A DNA stretch of 64,000 nucleotides from an uncultured Gammaproteobacteria bacterium (GCA_903928015.1 CAIYPF010000043.1:31573-95572); one strand, 5' to 3'. Shown: positions 19,547-28,900, counted from the first letter of the stretch. Translations and numbers: made by a program. Notes: generated from the sequence alone by a model not told the origin.

Positions 19547-20575
19547 TCAGCCAGGAGCACCGATGGCGAGCATCACTTTGACGGACTCGGGACGACTCTG
19601 CATCGCAAAGGCCTCGCCAACGTCCTGAAGTGCGAAGCGGTGAGAGACCAGGCAGGAACGATCAATCCGGCCCGACACCATCAACTCGAGTGCCTCGACC
19701 AGTTCCTCGGGTGCATAGCCGTTGGAGCCCAGAATGGTCGGCTCCTTGTGGATCACGTAGTTGAAGTCGATCAGCATCCGCTCCTCGAATGCCCCGAAAC
19801 AGATGATCCGGGCACCGCGCGTTGCCACAAGCCTCAGCGCGGTTTCCAGCGGTGGAGGCCCCGCCATCTGTGCGATGTAGCCCGCACAATCGAACACGAC
19901 CTGCACCTTCGCCGAGCGGCCGCGATAGTCGTTCTCTTCGCCACAGATGGCTGAGATCCGCGTGAACGGATCCTCATCGCGGGCATTCACCGCGTGCGTT
20001 GCTCCCACGGCCAGCGCGGCATCAAGACGTGTCTGATGAACATCAATGGCGATCACGTGCGCCGGACGCAGCCCTTTCGCGCGGATGCACTGGATCACGC
20101 CTAGCCCGATGATTCCAGCACCGAACACCACCACGTTCTCGTCGGCCGTGATCTCTGCCTTGCGCAACATCTGCAAGGCGTCGGCGAGAGGTTCGGTTGT
20201 CGCGGCTTCAACGAAGCCAAGTCCCTCCGGCACGCGCACAAGTTGGAACGGATTGACAGGTACCGTAACGAACTCCGCCATTCCCCCGCCCTGCCCTGTC
20301 ACGCCGACCACGCGCTCACCCACTGACCAGCCCGTGACGCCGTCCCCGAGGGCTGCAATCCGCCCCGAGAACTCGTGCCCGGGCACCTGATAGCCCTCGG
20401 GCGTGGATCGGGAAAGCAGTTCCCTGTGAATGCCGTTCCGGTACATGTGGAGATCAGAGCCGCAGATGCCGCAGGCTTCCACGGCCACGAGCACCTCGCC
20501 TGCGGATGGGGCAGGTCTGGTGGCGTCGCTGCGGCACTCGATGTGCGAGGGCCCCAGAAAATCCGCAACACGCAT
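19547..20575 (-). CDS. zinc-dependent medium-chain alcohol dehydrogenase
   Basis: MDR-family dehydrogenase, 342 residues, with CGICGSDLHMYRNG around the catalytic-zinc cysteine, GHEFSGRIAALG (zinc His and Glu), and a Rossmann motif GAGIIGLGVIQ. It lacks the four-cysteine structural-zinc loop seen in Tdh; the corresponding region reads GVTGQGGGMAEFVTVP. An NTF2-like gene ends 9 bp upstream, implying one transcript. It probably oxidises a secondary alcohol intermediate in the local catabolic pathway; the exact substrate cannot be told. Confidence 0.85.
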   Translation of the reverse strand: MRVADFLGPSHIECRSDATRPAPSAGEVLVAVEACGICGSDLHMYRNGIHRELLSRSTPEGYQVPGHEFSGRIAALGDGVTGWSVGERVVGVTGQGGGMAEFVTVPVNPFQLVRVPEGLGFVEAATTEPLADALQMLRKAEITADENVVVFGAGIIGLGVIQCIRAKGLRPAHVIAIDVHQTRLDAALAVGATHAVNARDEDPFTRISAICGEENDYRGRSAKVQVVFDCAGYIAQMAGPPPLETALRLVATRGARIICFGAFEERMLIDFNYVIHKEPTILGSNGYAPEELVEALELMVSGRIDRSCLVSHRFALQDVGEAFAMQSRPESVKVMLAIGAPG

Positions 20576-20584
20576 CCCGGGGAC

Positions 20585-21085
20585 TCAGCGCGGGCCGAGC
20601 CAGTCGGGCGCTTCGTGCCCGCCATGACGCGGAAAACCCTGTGGAGCGCCGGTCATGCCGAGTATCGCGGCGTTACCAGACCACCAGACGGCGTTGCCGC
20701 TTCGCCGCGAGATGCGCCACCCCGCCGGGGTGCGACGCAGTTCATCGTTGTACCAAGCGCCGATCAGCAGCGAGGCATCCGGTGCGGCTGCGTTCATGAT
20801 GTGCTGGGCCACCAGATAACTGCGCGCATAGGCGACATCGCCCTCGAGCCGCAGCAACGGCGCATTCACGACGTGATGGGTGGCATCCAGGGCGCCGAGG
20901 CCTGCCGTGCATGCGGCCTGGTATCCCGCGAGATCCACCGTGCCAACCCCCGGGATGTCGATGCGCGCATCCGGCAGGAACACCTGCTCGAGCAAGTGGA
21001 GCGCGCGCGAATCGAGAGCGACGGGGTAAAGCAGCAGGACCTGCTGGATATCGTGGATGTCGGACAGTTCCTGCAGATTGGCCAT
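20585..21085 (-). CDS. NTF2/SnoaL-like protein
   Basis: Small cone-shaped alpha+beta protein of 166 residues in the SnoaL/NTF2-like superfamily (ring isomerases, dehydratases and binding proteins). The N-terminal helix LSDIHDIQQVLLLYPVALD and the later AWYNDELRRTPAGWRISRR are the usual landmarks. It is the first gene of the minus-strand group leading to the alcohol dehydrogenase, SDRs and OYE-type reductase, and is divergent from the MFS transporter. It is one of four NTF2-like proteins within 12 kb. Catalytic role is not known; a steroid-isomerase- or dehydratase-like reaction is only a guess. Confidence 0.75.
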   Translation of the reverse strand: MANLQELSDIHDIQQVLLLYPVALDSRALHLLEQVFLPDARIDIPGVGTVDLAGYQAACTAGLGALDATHHVVNAPLLRLEGDVAYARSYLVAQHIMNAAAPDASLLIGAWYNDELRRTPAGWRISRRSGNAVWWSGNAAILGMTGAPQGFPRHGGHEAPDWLGPR

Positions 21086-21244
21086 GGCGGGGATTCTCCT
21101 GGGATTTTCACGGAATCGGGGCGATCGTCTGCGCGCTATCGAACAACCGCATCACCCGATTGCATGAGCGCGAGCTACTACGCAGGCAGTGTACTCTGCG
21201 CAACGTGGCCCGCAGCCGCACACAATAACGACAGGAGCTGATCG

Positions 21245-22486
21245 ATGGACATCCCGGCCAACACTGCGCAGGCGCCCAGGCCCCCTTCCGGCTTTCTCGG
21301 CTGGCGGATGATCGCTCTGGGATTCCTCGCGTCGAATCTGGCGATCGGCCTGACCTTCGGTACCTTCGGCGTGCTGATCAAGCCCGTCGCGGCGGAGCTC
21401 GGAGCGAGCCGCGGCATGGCATCTTTCGGGATCGCCCTGATCCTGCTGCTGATGGGTGTCGCGGGGCCGGCGCTGGGCGTGGCGTTCAGGCGTTTCCGTA
21501 TCCGCAGCGTGATGATCACGGGCGCCGCGCTCATGGTCTGTGGATTCATGCTCGCGGCCCGGGCACAGAGTTTCAGCCTCTTTCTCCTCGGCTACAGCAT
21601 CCTCGGAGGAGCAGGCTGCGCAATGCTCGGGATCATTCCCGCATCCACCCTGATGGCCAACTGGTTCGTCGCGCGCAGGGGAATGGCGCTGGGCCTCATA
21701 AACGTGCCGCTACTGGTGGCTGCTGCGCCGCCCGTCGCGGCGTGGCTGGTGGAATCTCACGACTGGCGCTTCGCGTTGACCGCGCAAGCAGCAGTGATCG
21801 TCCTGCTTCTGCCCCTGCTGTGGCTGGTCACAGACCGGCCGGAAGATGTGGGACAGGCGCCGCTCGGCGCGAGCGCCGGCGCGTGTGCACACGGGAGCGA
21901 GACTGTCGGGACGGGCTACGGACATCTCCTGCGCGACCGCTTCTTCTGGGGAATCCTGATCAGCGCCGGGCTCATCACGACCGGGGGCATCGTCATCGTC
22001 AGCCACCTGGTGCCCTTCGCCACGGATAGCGGAATTGCACCCACCAAGGCCGCAGCCCTTCTCAGCGTGAACGGTACCGCCTCGATGGTGGGGGCTTTGT
22101 TGTGCGGCGTGATCGCCGACCGGATCGGGGCACGCCTTACGGTGGGACTGATCGGCGCCGTGCTCGCCGTACTCTGGAGCCTACTGCTCACCTTCCCTCA
22201 CTACGAGGTGATCGTCGCACTTCTGGTCGGCATAGGCCCGTGCTCCGGCGGCCTGCAACCCGCTTTCACCGCCCTGCTTGCAAACACCTTCGGACGCGAA
22301 GGCTTTGCCCCGGCGCTAGGGTTGGCGACGCTGCTCATGCTTCCGTTCACGTTCTTCGCCGCACCGATGGCCGGAGCCATTTACGACGCCACCGGCTCCT
22401 ACGACACCGCGTTCATGCTCGAGATCGGCGCCTTCTCGATCGCGGCCACGATCATGCTCGGGCTGTTCTCGCGCCGCCCGGGCTGA
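21245..22486 (+). CDS. MFS transporter (monocarboxylate-porter-like)
   Basis: Major facilitator of 413 residues with about twelve hydrophobic helices. The N-terminal half shows TFGVLIKPVAAELGASRGMAS and the C-terminal half ADRIGARLTVG, a loop-type MFS motif. The pattern resembles the monocarboxylate or oxalate-formate branch of the superfamily. An AGGAG lies 9 bases before the ATG. It is divergently transcribed from the NTF2-like/ADH/SDR/OYE group, with 159 bp between, consistent with uptake of the substrate of that pathway, which is inference. Confidence 0.85.
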   Translation: MDIPANTAQAPRPPSGFLGWRMIALGFLASNLAIGLTFGTFGVLIKPVAAELGASRGMASFGIALILLLMGVAGPALGVAFRRFRIRSVMITGAALMVCGFMLAARAQSFSLFLLGYSILGGAGCAMLGIIPASTLMANWFVARRGMALGLINVPLLVAAAPPVAAWLVESHDWRFALTAQAAVIVLLLPLLWLVTDRPEDVGQAPLGASAGACAHGSETVGTGYGHLLRDRFFWGILISAGLITTGGIVIVSHLVPFATDSGIAPTKAAALLSVNGTASMVGALLCGVIADRIGARLTVGLIGAVLAVLWSLLLTFPHYEVIVALLVGIGPCSGGLQPAFTALLANTFGREGFAPALGLATLLMLPFTFFAAPMAGAIYDATGSYDTAFMLEIGAFSIAATIMLGLFSRRPG

Positions 22487-22501
22487 ATGCCTCGCTGGCG
22501 A

Positions 22502-23371
22502 TCAGAGCTTGGCGATGACGTCGTCGGCAAAGCGCTTGATGCCGTCGATCTTTTTCTCGACGGGCGAATGGAGCGTCACGCCGTAGTAAAGCCAGGGCAT
22601 GGTCGAGACCACGGTGACGCCCATGTCGCGCATGGCGCGATAACCGGCGGCCCCGAAGGCGTCGCTGCAGCCGAAAGACAGAATCTCGAAAGCCTCGGCG
22701 CTGCGGCCTTCATCGGCGCGATAACCGCGGACCCGAGCGATCAGGGCCTCGAGTTCGGCGAGTGTGTGCAGATCGGCGATCCAGCCATCGTTGCGCGCAG
22801 CGCGCTTCAGCGCAGGCGTCGAGAAGCCTCCCACGTAGATCGGGATGGATTCCGACGGCGCAGGTCGCATCTTGAGCGGGGCGAAATCGTAGAACTCGCC
22901 GTGATGCTCTACCCAGTCCCCGGTCCAGAGCTTTTTCATCACATCGATCATCTCGTCTGCACGCGCTCCGCGCCGTGCGAATTCCTGACCGCCAGCCGCG
23001 AACTCTTCGGGCATCCAGCCCATGCCAACACCGAGCCTCACACGGTTACCCGTGAACTCGGCGGCCGAGCCCATGATCTTGGCCACATGGAAAGGGTTGC
23101 GCGCAGGCAGCACATAGATGCTGGTGTAGAACCAGAGCTTGCGCGTGGCAGCGGCCATGGCGACGGAGGCAAGCCAGGGATCGGGGAAGGGGTCGTTGTC
23201 GGTGAAGCGCGGAACGCCGTCCTCGGTGTAGGGGTAAGGCACCGACAGCTCGCGCGGATAGATCAGGTGGTCCGGCAGCGTGATGGTGGAGAAGCCGTTT
23301 TCCTCCGCGGCCACGGCTATAGGCACGTAATCCGGCGTCTGGCTGAACGCGATCGAAATTCCGAACTGCAT
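22502..23371 (-). CDS. LLM-class F420-dependent oxidoreductase (luciferase-like monooxygenase fold)
   Basis: Flavin- or F420-dependent oxidoreductase with the luciferase-like TIM barrel, 289 residues. It carries the TIGR03619-type layout: FGISIAFSQTPDYVPIAVAAE at the N terminus (given here as parts), DHLIYPRE, RVRLGVGMGWMPEEF and PIYVGG for cofactor phosphate contacts. The ATG at 23371 with GGGAG six bases upstream is preferred to a GTG 24 bases earlier. It is convergent with the MFS gene (15 bp between the stops) and divergent from the NTF2-like gene at 23563. Whether the cofactor is F420 or FMN cannot be read from sequence. Confidence 0.83.
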   Translation of the reverse strand: MQFGISIAFSQTPDYVPIAVAAEENGFSTITLPDHLIYPRELSVPYPYTEDGVPRFTDNDPFPDPWLASVAMAAATRKLWFYTSIYVLPARNPFHVAKIMGSAAEFTGNRVRLGVGMGWMPEEFAAGGQEFARRGARADEMIDVMKKLWTGDWVEHHGEFYDFAPLKMRPAPSESIPIYVGGFSTPALKRAARNDGWIADLHTLAELEALIARVRGYRADEGRSAEAFEILSFGCSDAFGAAGYRAMRDMGVTVVSTMPWLYYGVTLHSPVEKKIDGIKRFADDVIAKL

Positions 23372-23477
23372 CTGAGGCTCCCGCTGCGTAGACACGAAAC
23401 GGAGCGGACTCTATCCCAGCATGGGACTGGCCGCACCACGAACACTGCGATTCAACATGACAAGACTGATAGTCGGG

Positions 23478-23495
23478 ATCACCCGCACGGGTGAT
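23478..23495. promoter_or_regulatory. inverted repeat ATCACCC-N4-GGGTGAT, possible operator
   Basis: A perfect 7-bp inverted repeat with a four-base centre (GCAC) lies in the 191-bp region between the divergent LLM oxidoreductase (start 23371) and NTF2-like gene (start 23563). Its placement suits an operator that controls one or both genes. No T-tract follows, so a terminator is less likely. No known regulator motif is recognised. Confidence 0.45.
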
Positions 23496-23562
23496 TCCTT
23501 GCGCCGGAGCCGACCGGATACTTGGCCGCAGACATCCGATAACCGCCTGAGGGGAGCGCCCC

Positions 23563-24039
23563 ATGACTGACGCCGACGCCCTGCGCCGCCTGCTGGATCT
23601 CGAAGCCATCCGCAGCCTCAAGCATCGCTACATCCGCTGCATGACGCAGTCGCGCTGGGACGAGATGGCCACCCTCCTCACTCCTGACGTCAAGACTGCC
23701 TACTCGGACGGAAAGTACAGCTTCGACAACCGCGACGATCTGATGACCTTCCTGCGCGGCGCCCACGACGCCTCACAGACCCACGTGCTGGGTTACTGGC
23801 ACGTGACCATGCCCGAGATCGGGTTCATCTCGGCGACGGAAGCCACCGGCGTCTGGGCGATGTATCACTTCTATCTGGACAAGCCTGCACTGCAACAGCA
23901 GGAAATGTTCGCCTACTACGACGATATCTACCGCAAGGTCGGCGACGTCTGGCTGATCGCCAGCACCGGCTACCGCCGGGTGATGGAACAGACCTATTCG
24001 CGGCGTGACCTGCCGAGCATGGAGCTGCTCGCAGGCTGA
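23563..24039 (+). CDS. NTF2/SnoaL-like protein
   Basis: 158-residue member of the SnoaL_4-type NTF2-like group, beginning with the helix LLDLEAIRSLKHRYIRCM and followed by DEMATLLTPDV, the usual first-strand region. The C-terminal GDVWLIASTGYRR matches the final strands. A strong GGGGAG lies before the ATG. It is divergent from the LLM oxidoreductase at 22502-23371 and ends 4 bp before the convergent stop of the LuxR regulator. Probable role as a dehydratase, isomerase or binding protein in the surrounding pathway is inferred from context only. Confidence 0.78.
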   Translation: MTDADALRRLLDLEAIRSLKHRYIRCMTQSRWDEMATLLTPDVKTAYSDGKYSFDNRDDLMTFLRGAHDASQTHVLGYWHVTMPEIGFISATEATGVWAMYHFYLDKPALQQQEMFAYYDDIYRKVGDVWLIASTGYRRVMEQTYSRRDLPSMELLAG

Positions 24040-24043
24040 AGCC

Positions 24044-25180
24044 TCAGAGGAGCCGCGCGCTCGAGTGATTGAGTCGCGCCACGACCTGCGCCTGCTTGTT
24101 GGTGCCGAGTTTCTCGTATATCCCGCGCAAATGGGTCTTCACTGTGTTGATGCTCACGTGCAGGCGCGTGGCGACATCGTTCAGGCAGGTACCCTTGGCG
24201 AGCAATGCGCCTATCTGGCTCTCGCAGTGCGTGAGTCCGTACATCGCCGTAAGGGCTCCGGGATCGAGCTCGATGCCGGGACGCCGGCAATCGTTCAGGT
24301 ACACAACCACCGCCGGTGCCGAACCCGACTCCAGCAGGGAATCCCGCGCCAGAGGCTTCACCACCAGATCGAGAATGGTCATCCCGGGCGCCGATTCAAG
24401 CCGCAGCGCGGTGCCAGCGCTGCCCGTGGCATCACGGTTGCGGGCGGCGAGCGCCGCGTCGATGGCCTTGTTCAGCGCACGGCCGTCCACCGTGTCTACC
24501 GCACGGAGACGTCCGTTGCGCACCGCAAGCGAATCATTCTGTTCGATCAGGCGCCGTGCCCAGGCATTGATCGAGACCACCCTGCCCCGGGCATCGAGCA
24601 TCAGACAGCCGATGGCGAGTTTCGCCATGGCCTCCTCGAAGAAAAAGCGCATGTGGTTGCCGTGGTCGTTGCGCTCGCGCAACCGGATCGCACGCTGGAG
24701 GTGGGGCGCGATGGCCTCGAGCAGCGCGCGCTCGCGCTGTGAATAAGGCTCCTGGTCGGCCGTGCGCTCGAGCGAGAGCTTCACGCGGAGCACCTCGTCA
24801 CGCACGACATCCCTCCCCAGCAGATAACGCAGATTGTGCGGCTTGAGGAACCGGAGATAGAGCTGCGTGCGGAAGAACTCCCCGTCCGGCATCAACTCTT
24901 CCGGCGTGCTGGCGCGGGGTTGCGCAAGATCGAGGAGCACATTCACGGACATCACACCATCCACGTGCTCGCTACCGGTGAGGTGCGGATCGTCGTTGTC
25001 AGTGACCAGAAGGTAGGCACCAGGCGCAGAGGCGGAGGAGATCACCATCGAGGCATCGTGGGACTCGGAGCGTGCGCTCAACTCGCCCATCAGGGTCTTC
25101 CAGGACGCGGCCTCCTCTATGCCTTCGTAGGCAAGAGCCACCAGATCGTCCAGCCCGCGCAATGCTGCGGCAGAGCCCAT
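24044..25180 (-). CDS. LuxR-family transcriptional regulator with N-terminal sensory region
   Basis: 378-residue regulator. The C-terminal GerE/LuxR helix-turn-helix (about 315-372) has LTHCESQIGALLAKG, LNDVATRLHVSINTVKTH and IYEKLGT. A middle region (about 190-290) with MLDARGRVVSINAWA looks PAS-like. The first 170 residues are an unclassified sensor. This architecture is common among regulators of catabolic clusters. The ATG at 25180, six bases after GGAGG, is preferred to the TTG at 25186. It sits between two NTF2-like genes in the catabolic block and is a good candidate for its local regulator. Confidence 0.85.
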   Translation of the reverse strand: MGSAAALRGLDDLVALAYEGIEEAASWKTLMGELSARSESHDASMVISSASAPGAYLLVTDNDDPHLTGSEHVDGVMSVNVLLDLAQPRASTPEELMPDGEFFRTQLYLRFLKPHNLRYLLGRDVVRDEVLRVKLSLERTADQEPYSQRERALLEAIAPHLQRAIRLRERNDHGNHMRFFFEEAMAKLAIGCLMLDARGRVVSINAWARRLIEQNDSLAVRNGRLRAVDTVDGRALNKAIDAALAARNRDATGSAGTALRLESAPGMTILDLVVKPLARDSLLESGSAPAVVVYLNDCRRPGIELDPGALTAMYGLTHCESQIGALLAKGTCLNDVATRLHVSINTVKTHLRGIYEKLGTNKQAQVVARLNHSSARLL

Positions 25181-25372
25181 GATCAACCTCCGGTAAATGC
25201 GCCTGTTCTTATGTGCATGGCTCCATCGTCGCGGGCCACGCCGGCCTATCCTACGACGATGCGCGCCGGCAGGCGATGCCCCTGCAGCACAGCCCGATCA
25301 CCTGTTCGAATGATGCCGTCAGGCAGCGCCAGCCTGAGACTCCAGGCATGATCAACCCACGGGTGCACAGAA

Positions 25373-25828
25373 ATGGACGACACGGCCCGGCGCGCCGCAA
25401 ACAAGGCGATTTTCCTGGCGATGATGCACTGCCTGGGGCGCAAGGACTGGGATGCCGGCTTTGCCTTGATGACAGAGGACGTGCTCTGCGACTGGCCATA
25501 CAAACCCATCCCCGACATGCCGGGTGAAATGCGCGGCCGTGATGAGATACGTGCTTTTTTCGATGGCGGACAGGCGCCCTTCGGTGGGCTCAATTACCAG
25601 ATAGACAGCGTCTACGAATTGCTCGATCCCGACACGCTGATCTCGGAGTACCGATCGGACTCCAGGCACACGGAGAGCGGGATCCCCTACCGCAACGCCT
25701 ACCTTGGCATCTTGCGTTTCCGCGAAGGAAAGGTCTGCTATTGGCGCGAGTACATAAATCCGCAGACCATCAGCGATCTGTTCGCTGCACTGCAGGCAGG
25801 ACTCCCAGAGCGCGCCCGGCAGCAGTGA
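25373..25828 (+). CDS. NTF2/SnoaL-like protein
   Basis: 151-residue NTF2-like protein. [21 protein letters not shown] and [14 protein letters not shown] form the first helices and strand (each quoted in part), and [16 protein letters not shown] sequence at the end ([15 protein letters not shown]) matches the SnoaL ketosteroid-isomerase-like fold. Its last 59 bp overlap the 3' end of kbl on the opposite strand, an unusually long convergent coding overlap. It is divergent from the LuxR regulator, 192 bp apart. Confidence 0.75.
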   Translation: MDDTARRAANKAIFLAMMHCLGRKDWDAGFALMTEDVLCDWPYKPIPDMPGEMRGRDEIRAFFDGGQAPFGGLNYQIDSVYELLDPDTLISEYRSDSRHTESGIPYRNAYLGILRFREGKVCYWREYINPQTISDLFAALQAGLPERARQQ

Positions 25829-26990
25829 AGGCGGTGATCGCCTGATGGATCTGGGCCGTGGTGTGCGCCGCAGAGAGCTGCACGCGGATGCGCGCCTCGC
25901 CCTTCGGCACCACCGGGTATGAAAACGCGACGGCATAGATGCCCTGTTCGAGCAGACGCTCGGCCATCTGTGCTGCGATCCGCGCGTCGCCCGTCATCAC
26001 CGGCACGATAGGATGGCCCGCTCCTGCCAGACGGAAGCCTGCGGCCTCCATTCCCGAGCGGAAGAGCGCGGCGTTCGAATGCAGACGTTCGCGAAGATCA
26101 GCGCCCTCCTCCAACATGTCGAGCACACGCAGTGATGCCGCGACGATGGGCGGCGCGAGAGAATTGGAAAAGAGGTAGGGGCGGCTGCGCTGCCGAAGGA
26201 GCGCGATGATCTCGCGGCGACCGGAGGTATAGCCACCTGAGGCCCCACCCAGCGCCTTACCGAGCGTACCCGTGATGATATCCACACGGTCTGTCACGCC
26301 GCAGTGCTCGTGCGTGCCGCGACCATTCGCGCCCATGAATCCCACCGCATGGGAATCATCGACCATCACGGCCGCGTCGAAACGCGCAGCGAGATCGCAC
26401 ACCGCATCCAGACGCGCGACGATGCCATCCATGGAAAACACGCCATCGGTGGCCACAAGCACATGCCGGGCGCCGTCTTCGCGTGCGCGCTCCAACTGGC
26501 GTTCAAGGTCATGCATGTCGTTGTTGGCATAACGGTAGCGCCTGGCTTTGCTGAGCCTGATCCCGTCAATGATGCTCGCGTGGTTCAGGGCGTCGGAAAT
26601 CACAGCGTCCTGCTCGCCGAGGATGGTCTCGAAGAGACCGCCGTTGGCATCGAAGCACGACGAATAGAGAATCGTGTCCTCGGTGCCGAGGAAGGCGCTT
26701 ATGCGCCGCTCGAGCTCCCGGTGAGCGGTCTGGGTGCCGCAAATGAAGCGCACCGATGCCATGCCGAAACCGTAGTGCTCCAGACCTTCCACTGCGGCGG
26801 CCCGCAGCGCCGGATGGTTGGCGAGCCCGAGATAGTTGTTGGCGCAGAAGTTCAGGAACCCGCCTTCGTTCCCTTCGACGCGGATGGCGGCGTCCTGTGG
26901 CGTGCTGATCAGGCGTTCTTCCTTCAGCAGGCCGTCCGCACGGATGGATTCGAGCTCGGTCGCAAGATGTTGCAGCAATCCCTGGCTCAT
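25770..26990 (-). CDS. kbl: glycine C-acetyltransferase (2-amino-3-ketobutyrate CoA ligase)
   Basis: PLP enzyme that cleaves 2-amino-3-ketobutyrate with CoA to glycine and acetyl-CoA, completing threonine breakdown after Tdh. The 406 residues are slightly longer than the about 398 usual, the excess being at the C terminus in the overlap with the convergent NTF2-like gene. Hallmarks are [25 protein letters not shown] and the PLP lysine in [20 protein letters not shown] lies 8 bases before the ATG. The upstream alpha/beta hydrolase ends 3 bp earlier, so kbl is the last gene of a seven-gene minus-strand operon rather than a partner of tdh. Confidence 0.95.
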   Translation of the reverse strand: MSQGLLQHLATELESIRADGLLKEERLISTPQDAAIRVEGNEGGFLNFCANNYLGLANHPALRAAAVEGLEHYGFGMASVRFICGTQTAHRELERRISAFLGTEDTILYSSCFDANGGLFETILGEQDAVISDALNHASIIDGIRLSKARRYRYANNDMHDLERQLERAREDGARHVLVATDGVFSMDGIVARLDAVCDLAARFDAAVMVDDSHAVGFMGANGRGTHEHCGVTDRVDIITGTLGKALGGASGGYTSGRREIIALLRQRSRPYLFSNSLAPPIVAASLRVLDMLEEGADLRERLHSNAALFRSGMEAAGFRLAGAGHPIVPVMTGDARIAAQMAERLLEQGIYAVAFSYPVVPKGEARIRVQLSAAHTTAQIHQAITAFTAAGRALGVLPAVQRTDR

Positions 26991-26993
26991 GTC

Positions 26994-27851
26994 TCAACTC
27001 CTTGGCGCGTCGGCAAAGCTGGCAATGCGACCGGCCGTCCAGGCGGGCGCCTCCATGGGAAAGAAGTGCGTATCTTCGGGCAGATGCTCGTCGCGGCCAT
27101 CACTGAACCGCCCCGCCAGTGAACGCCATGTGGGCGAGGGTGAAAAGTCAAAGGGCGCATCGTCGGGACGCCTGTCCCGTGCACGAACGATGTCCACAGG
27201 TATCTTCACGTCGGCAATATCGCGGTAGATCGTGCGCATGTGAATGCCGATGTAGACCTCGACCTCGAGCTCCGGTGGGCAGGCAAGTTCGAATTGCCCC
27301 GAAGCATCCCTGCGCAGCCCGTGCCGACAGTAGTCGAGAAGGACCTCGCTGTCCCACCGCGAATAAGGCGGCCGGCGGGAAAAGGATTCCACCATCTGCT
27401 CTACGGATGCCCAGCGGTTGCGCCTGCGCGCGACGGGGTGATCTGCAGCCGACACCACGGGAAACAGCTCAGTTGCAGGCTCAGGATCCACGATCACGGG
27501 ATCGAGCAGCAGCAACGAGCCGAACACACCGTGGGTCTGCGAAGCCGCAACCACCATCGCGTGCCCACCCATGGAGTGACCCACGCCAAGGGCATCGCGC
27601 AATCCAAGCGTTTGGGCGACTCGAGCGACGTCAGCACCGAATCCTGCCGCCGCGTAGGGCGGCACCCTCCGCGCACTGGCTCCATGGCTTGCCTGGTCCA
27701 GCGCGAAGATGCGCCTGCCGGGAAGGCGACGCGCCACGGCATCCCAGCACCGGCCGTGAAATCCGGTGGCGTGCACAAGCAGGATCGCAGGCCCCTCGCC
27801 GCCCCATTCCCAGACTGCAAGTTCAAGCCCGTTCGCCGCGATGCGATGCAT
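26994..27851 (-). CDS. alpha/beta hydrolase
   Basis: 285-residue alpha/beta-hydrolase. The nucleophile elbow GHSMGG places the catalytic Ser at residue 93; LLVHATGFHGRCWD supplies the oxyanion-hole region, and the catalytic His is probably in LPEDTHFFPME near the C terminus. GAGGAG six bases before the ATG at 27851 supports this start; a reading from 27971 would overlap the preceding gene. It follows an LLM oxidoreductase by 35 bp and precedes kbl by 3 bp. Possible roles are ester, lactone or ring-cleavage-product hydrolysis. Confidence 0.85.
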   Translation of the reverse strand: MHRIAANGLELAVWEWGGEGPAILLVHATGFHGRCWDAVARRLPGRRIFALDQASHGASARRVPPYAAAGFGADVARVAQTLGLRDALGVGHSMGGHAMVVAASQTHGVFGSLLLLDPVIVDPEPATELFPVVSAADHPVARRRNRWASVEQMVESFSRRPPYSRWDSEVLLDYCRHGLRRDASGQFELACPPELEVEVYIGIHMRTIYRDIADVKIPVDIVRARDRRPDDAPFDFSPSPTWRSLAGRFSDGRDEHLPEDTHFFPMEAPAWTAGRIASFADAPRS

Positions 27852-27886
27852 CCGTGGCTCCTCGCCGCGGGGGCGAAGTTCCACGA

Positions 27887-28900
27887 TCAGCCGCCTTTGA
27901 TGGCGCGTACGAGGCGTGACGCCGCGGAGGCATCTCCACCGTAGACGACCGGACTCACCCGCGTGCACCAACCCTCACAGCGCGCTCTGATCGCTTCGCC
28001 CGCTGTCTCGGGATCACCTTGCACCACGACGCACTCGAGCAACTCATCGCTCAGCAACGCCGCCATCTGCTGCCACTCACCCTGCTTCGAAAGCACGTTG
28101 AGACGCGGCTGCACATCAGCCCATCCATGTCTGGCAAGCACCGGCGCGTAGGCGGGCGTAGAGGCATAAAAGGCAACCTGGGCCCGCGCCATCTGCAGGC
28201 TGGACGCGCGCTCCGTTGCGCTGTCACCGGTCGCGACGATCACCTGGCAGGACACCGTGAGTGGCGTGGCGAGTGCTCCGGGCCGCGCCCTGCCCCTTGC
28301 CAATGCGGGCAGCAGATCCTCGGCCACGAAGGCAGGGGTGTTGAAGGGATGCACGAGGAAACCGTCGCCAACCTCGCCTGCCATTTCTGTCATCGCGGGC
28401 CCGACACCGGCGAGATGTATCGGGGGCAGACCATGTGGATTCGGCCCGGGATCAAAGAAAGGCGTCATCAGGGTGTGGGTGTAGAACTCGCCGCGGAAAT
28501 CGAGCGCTTTGCGCTCCTGCCAGCACGCCCAGATGCTGCGGATCGCAAGCACCATCTCGCGCATCCTGGCGGCAGGCTGTGACCAGGTTGCACTGAAGCG
28601 CTTTTCGATATGCGGACGGATCTGCGAGCCGAGCCCGAGCACGAAGCGGCCGCCAGAGGCCAGTTGCAGGTCGTAGCCCAGATTGGCAAGCAGCATCGGA
28701 TTGCGCGCCAGAGCGACGGCGATGCCGGTGGAGAGCTGCAGTCGTGAGGTGGTGGCGGCTGCGGCGAGCAAGGGCATGAAAGGATCGTGGCGCCCCTCGA
28801 AGGTGTAGGCGCCGTCGTATCCGGCCTCTTCGAGCGCGCGCGCGGCCGGGCCTGCGTCAAGCGGATTGTCTACCAGCAGGCTGGCGTCTACGGAAAGCAT
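27887..28900 (-). CDS. LLM-class F420-dependent oxidoreductase (TIGR03617-like)
   Basis: Luciferase-like TIM-barrel oxidoreductase of 337 residues, distinct in sequence from the other two in the window. Landmarks are ARALEEAGYDGAYTFE, LSTGIAVALARNPMLLA, GRFVLGLGSQIRPHIEKRF and PPIHLAGVG. The RPHIEKRF segment is characteristic of the group annotated TIGR03617. The ATG at 28900 with GAGGAA upstream is preferred to a TTG that would overlap the ligase stop codon. It lies 14 bp after the acyl-CoA ligase in the same operon and probably acts on a CoA-linked or aldehyde intermediate; cofactor identity is untested. Confidence 0.83.
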   Translation of the reverse strand: MLSVDASLLVDNPLDAGPAARALEEAGYDGAYTFEGRHDPFMPLLAAAATTSRLQLSTGIAVALARNPMLLANLGYDLQLASGGRFVLGLGSQIRPHIEKRFSATWSQPAARMREMVLAIRSIWACWQERKALDFRGEFYTHTLMTPFFDPGPNPHGLPPIHLAGVGPAMTEMAGEVGDGFLVHPFNTPAFVAEDLLPALARGRARPGALATPLTVSCQVIVATGDSATERASSLQMARAQVAFYASTPAYAPVLARHGWADVQPRLNVLSKQGEWQQMAALLSDELLECVVVQGDPETAGEAIRARCEGWCTRVSPVVYGGDASAASRLVRAIKGG

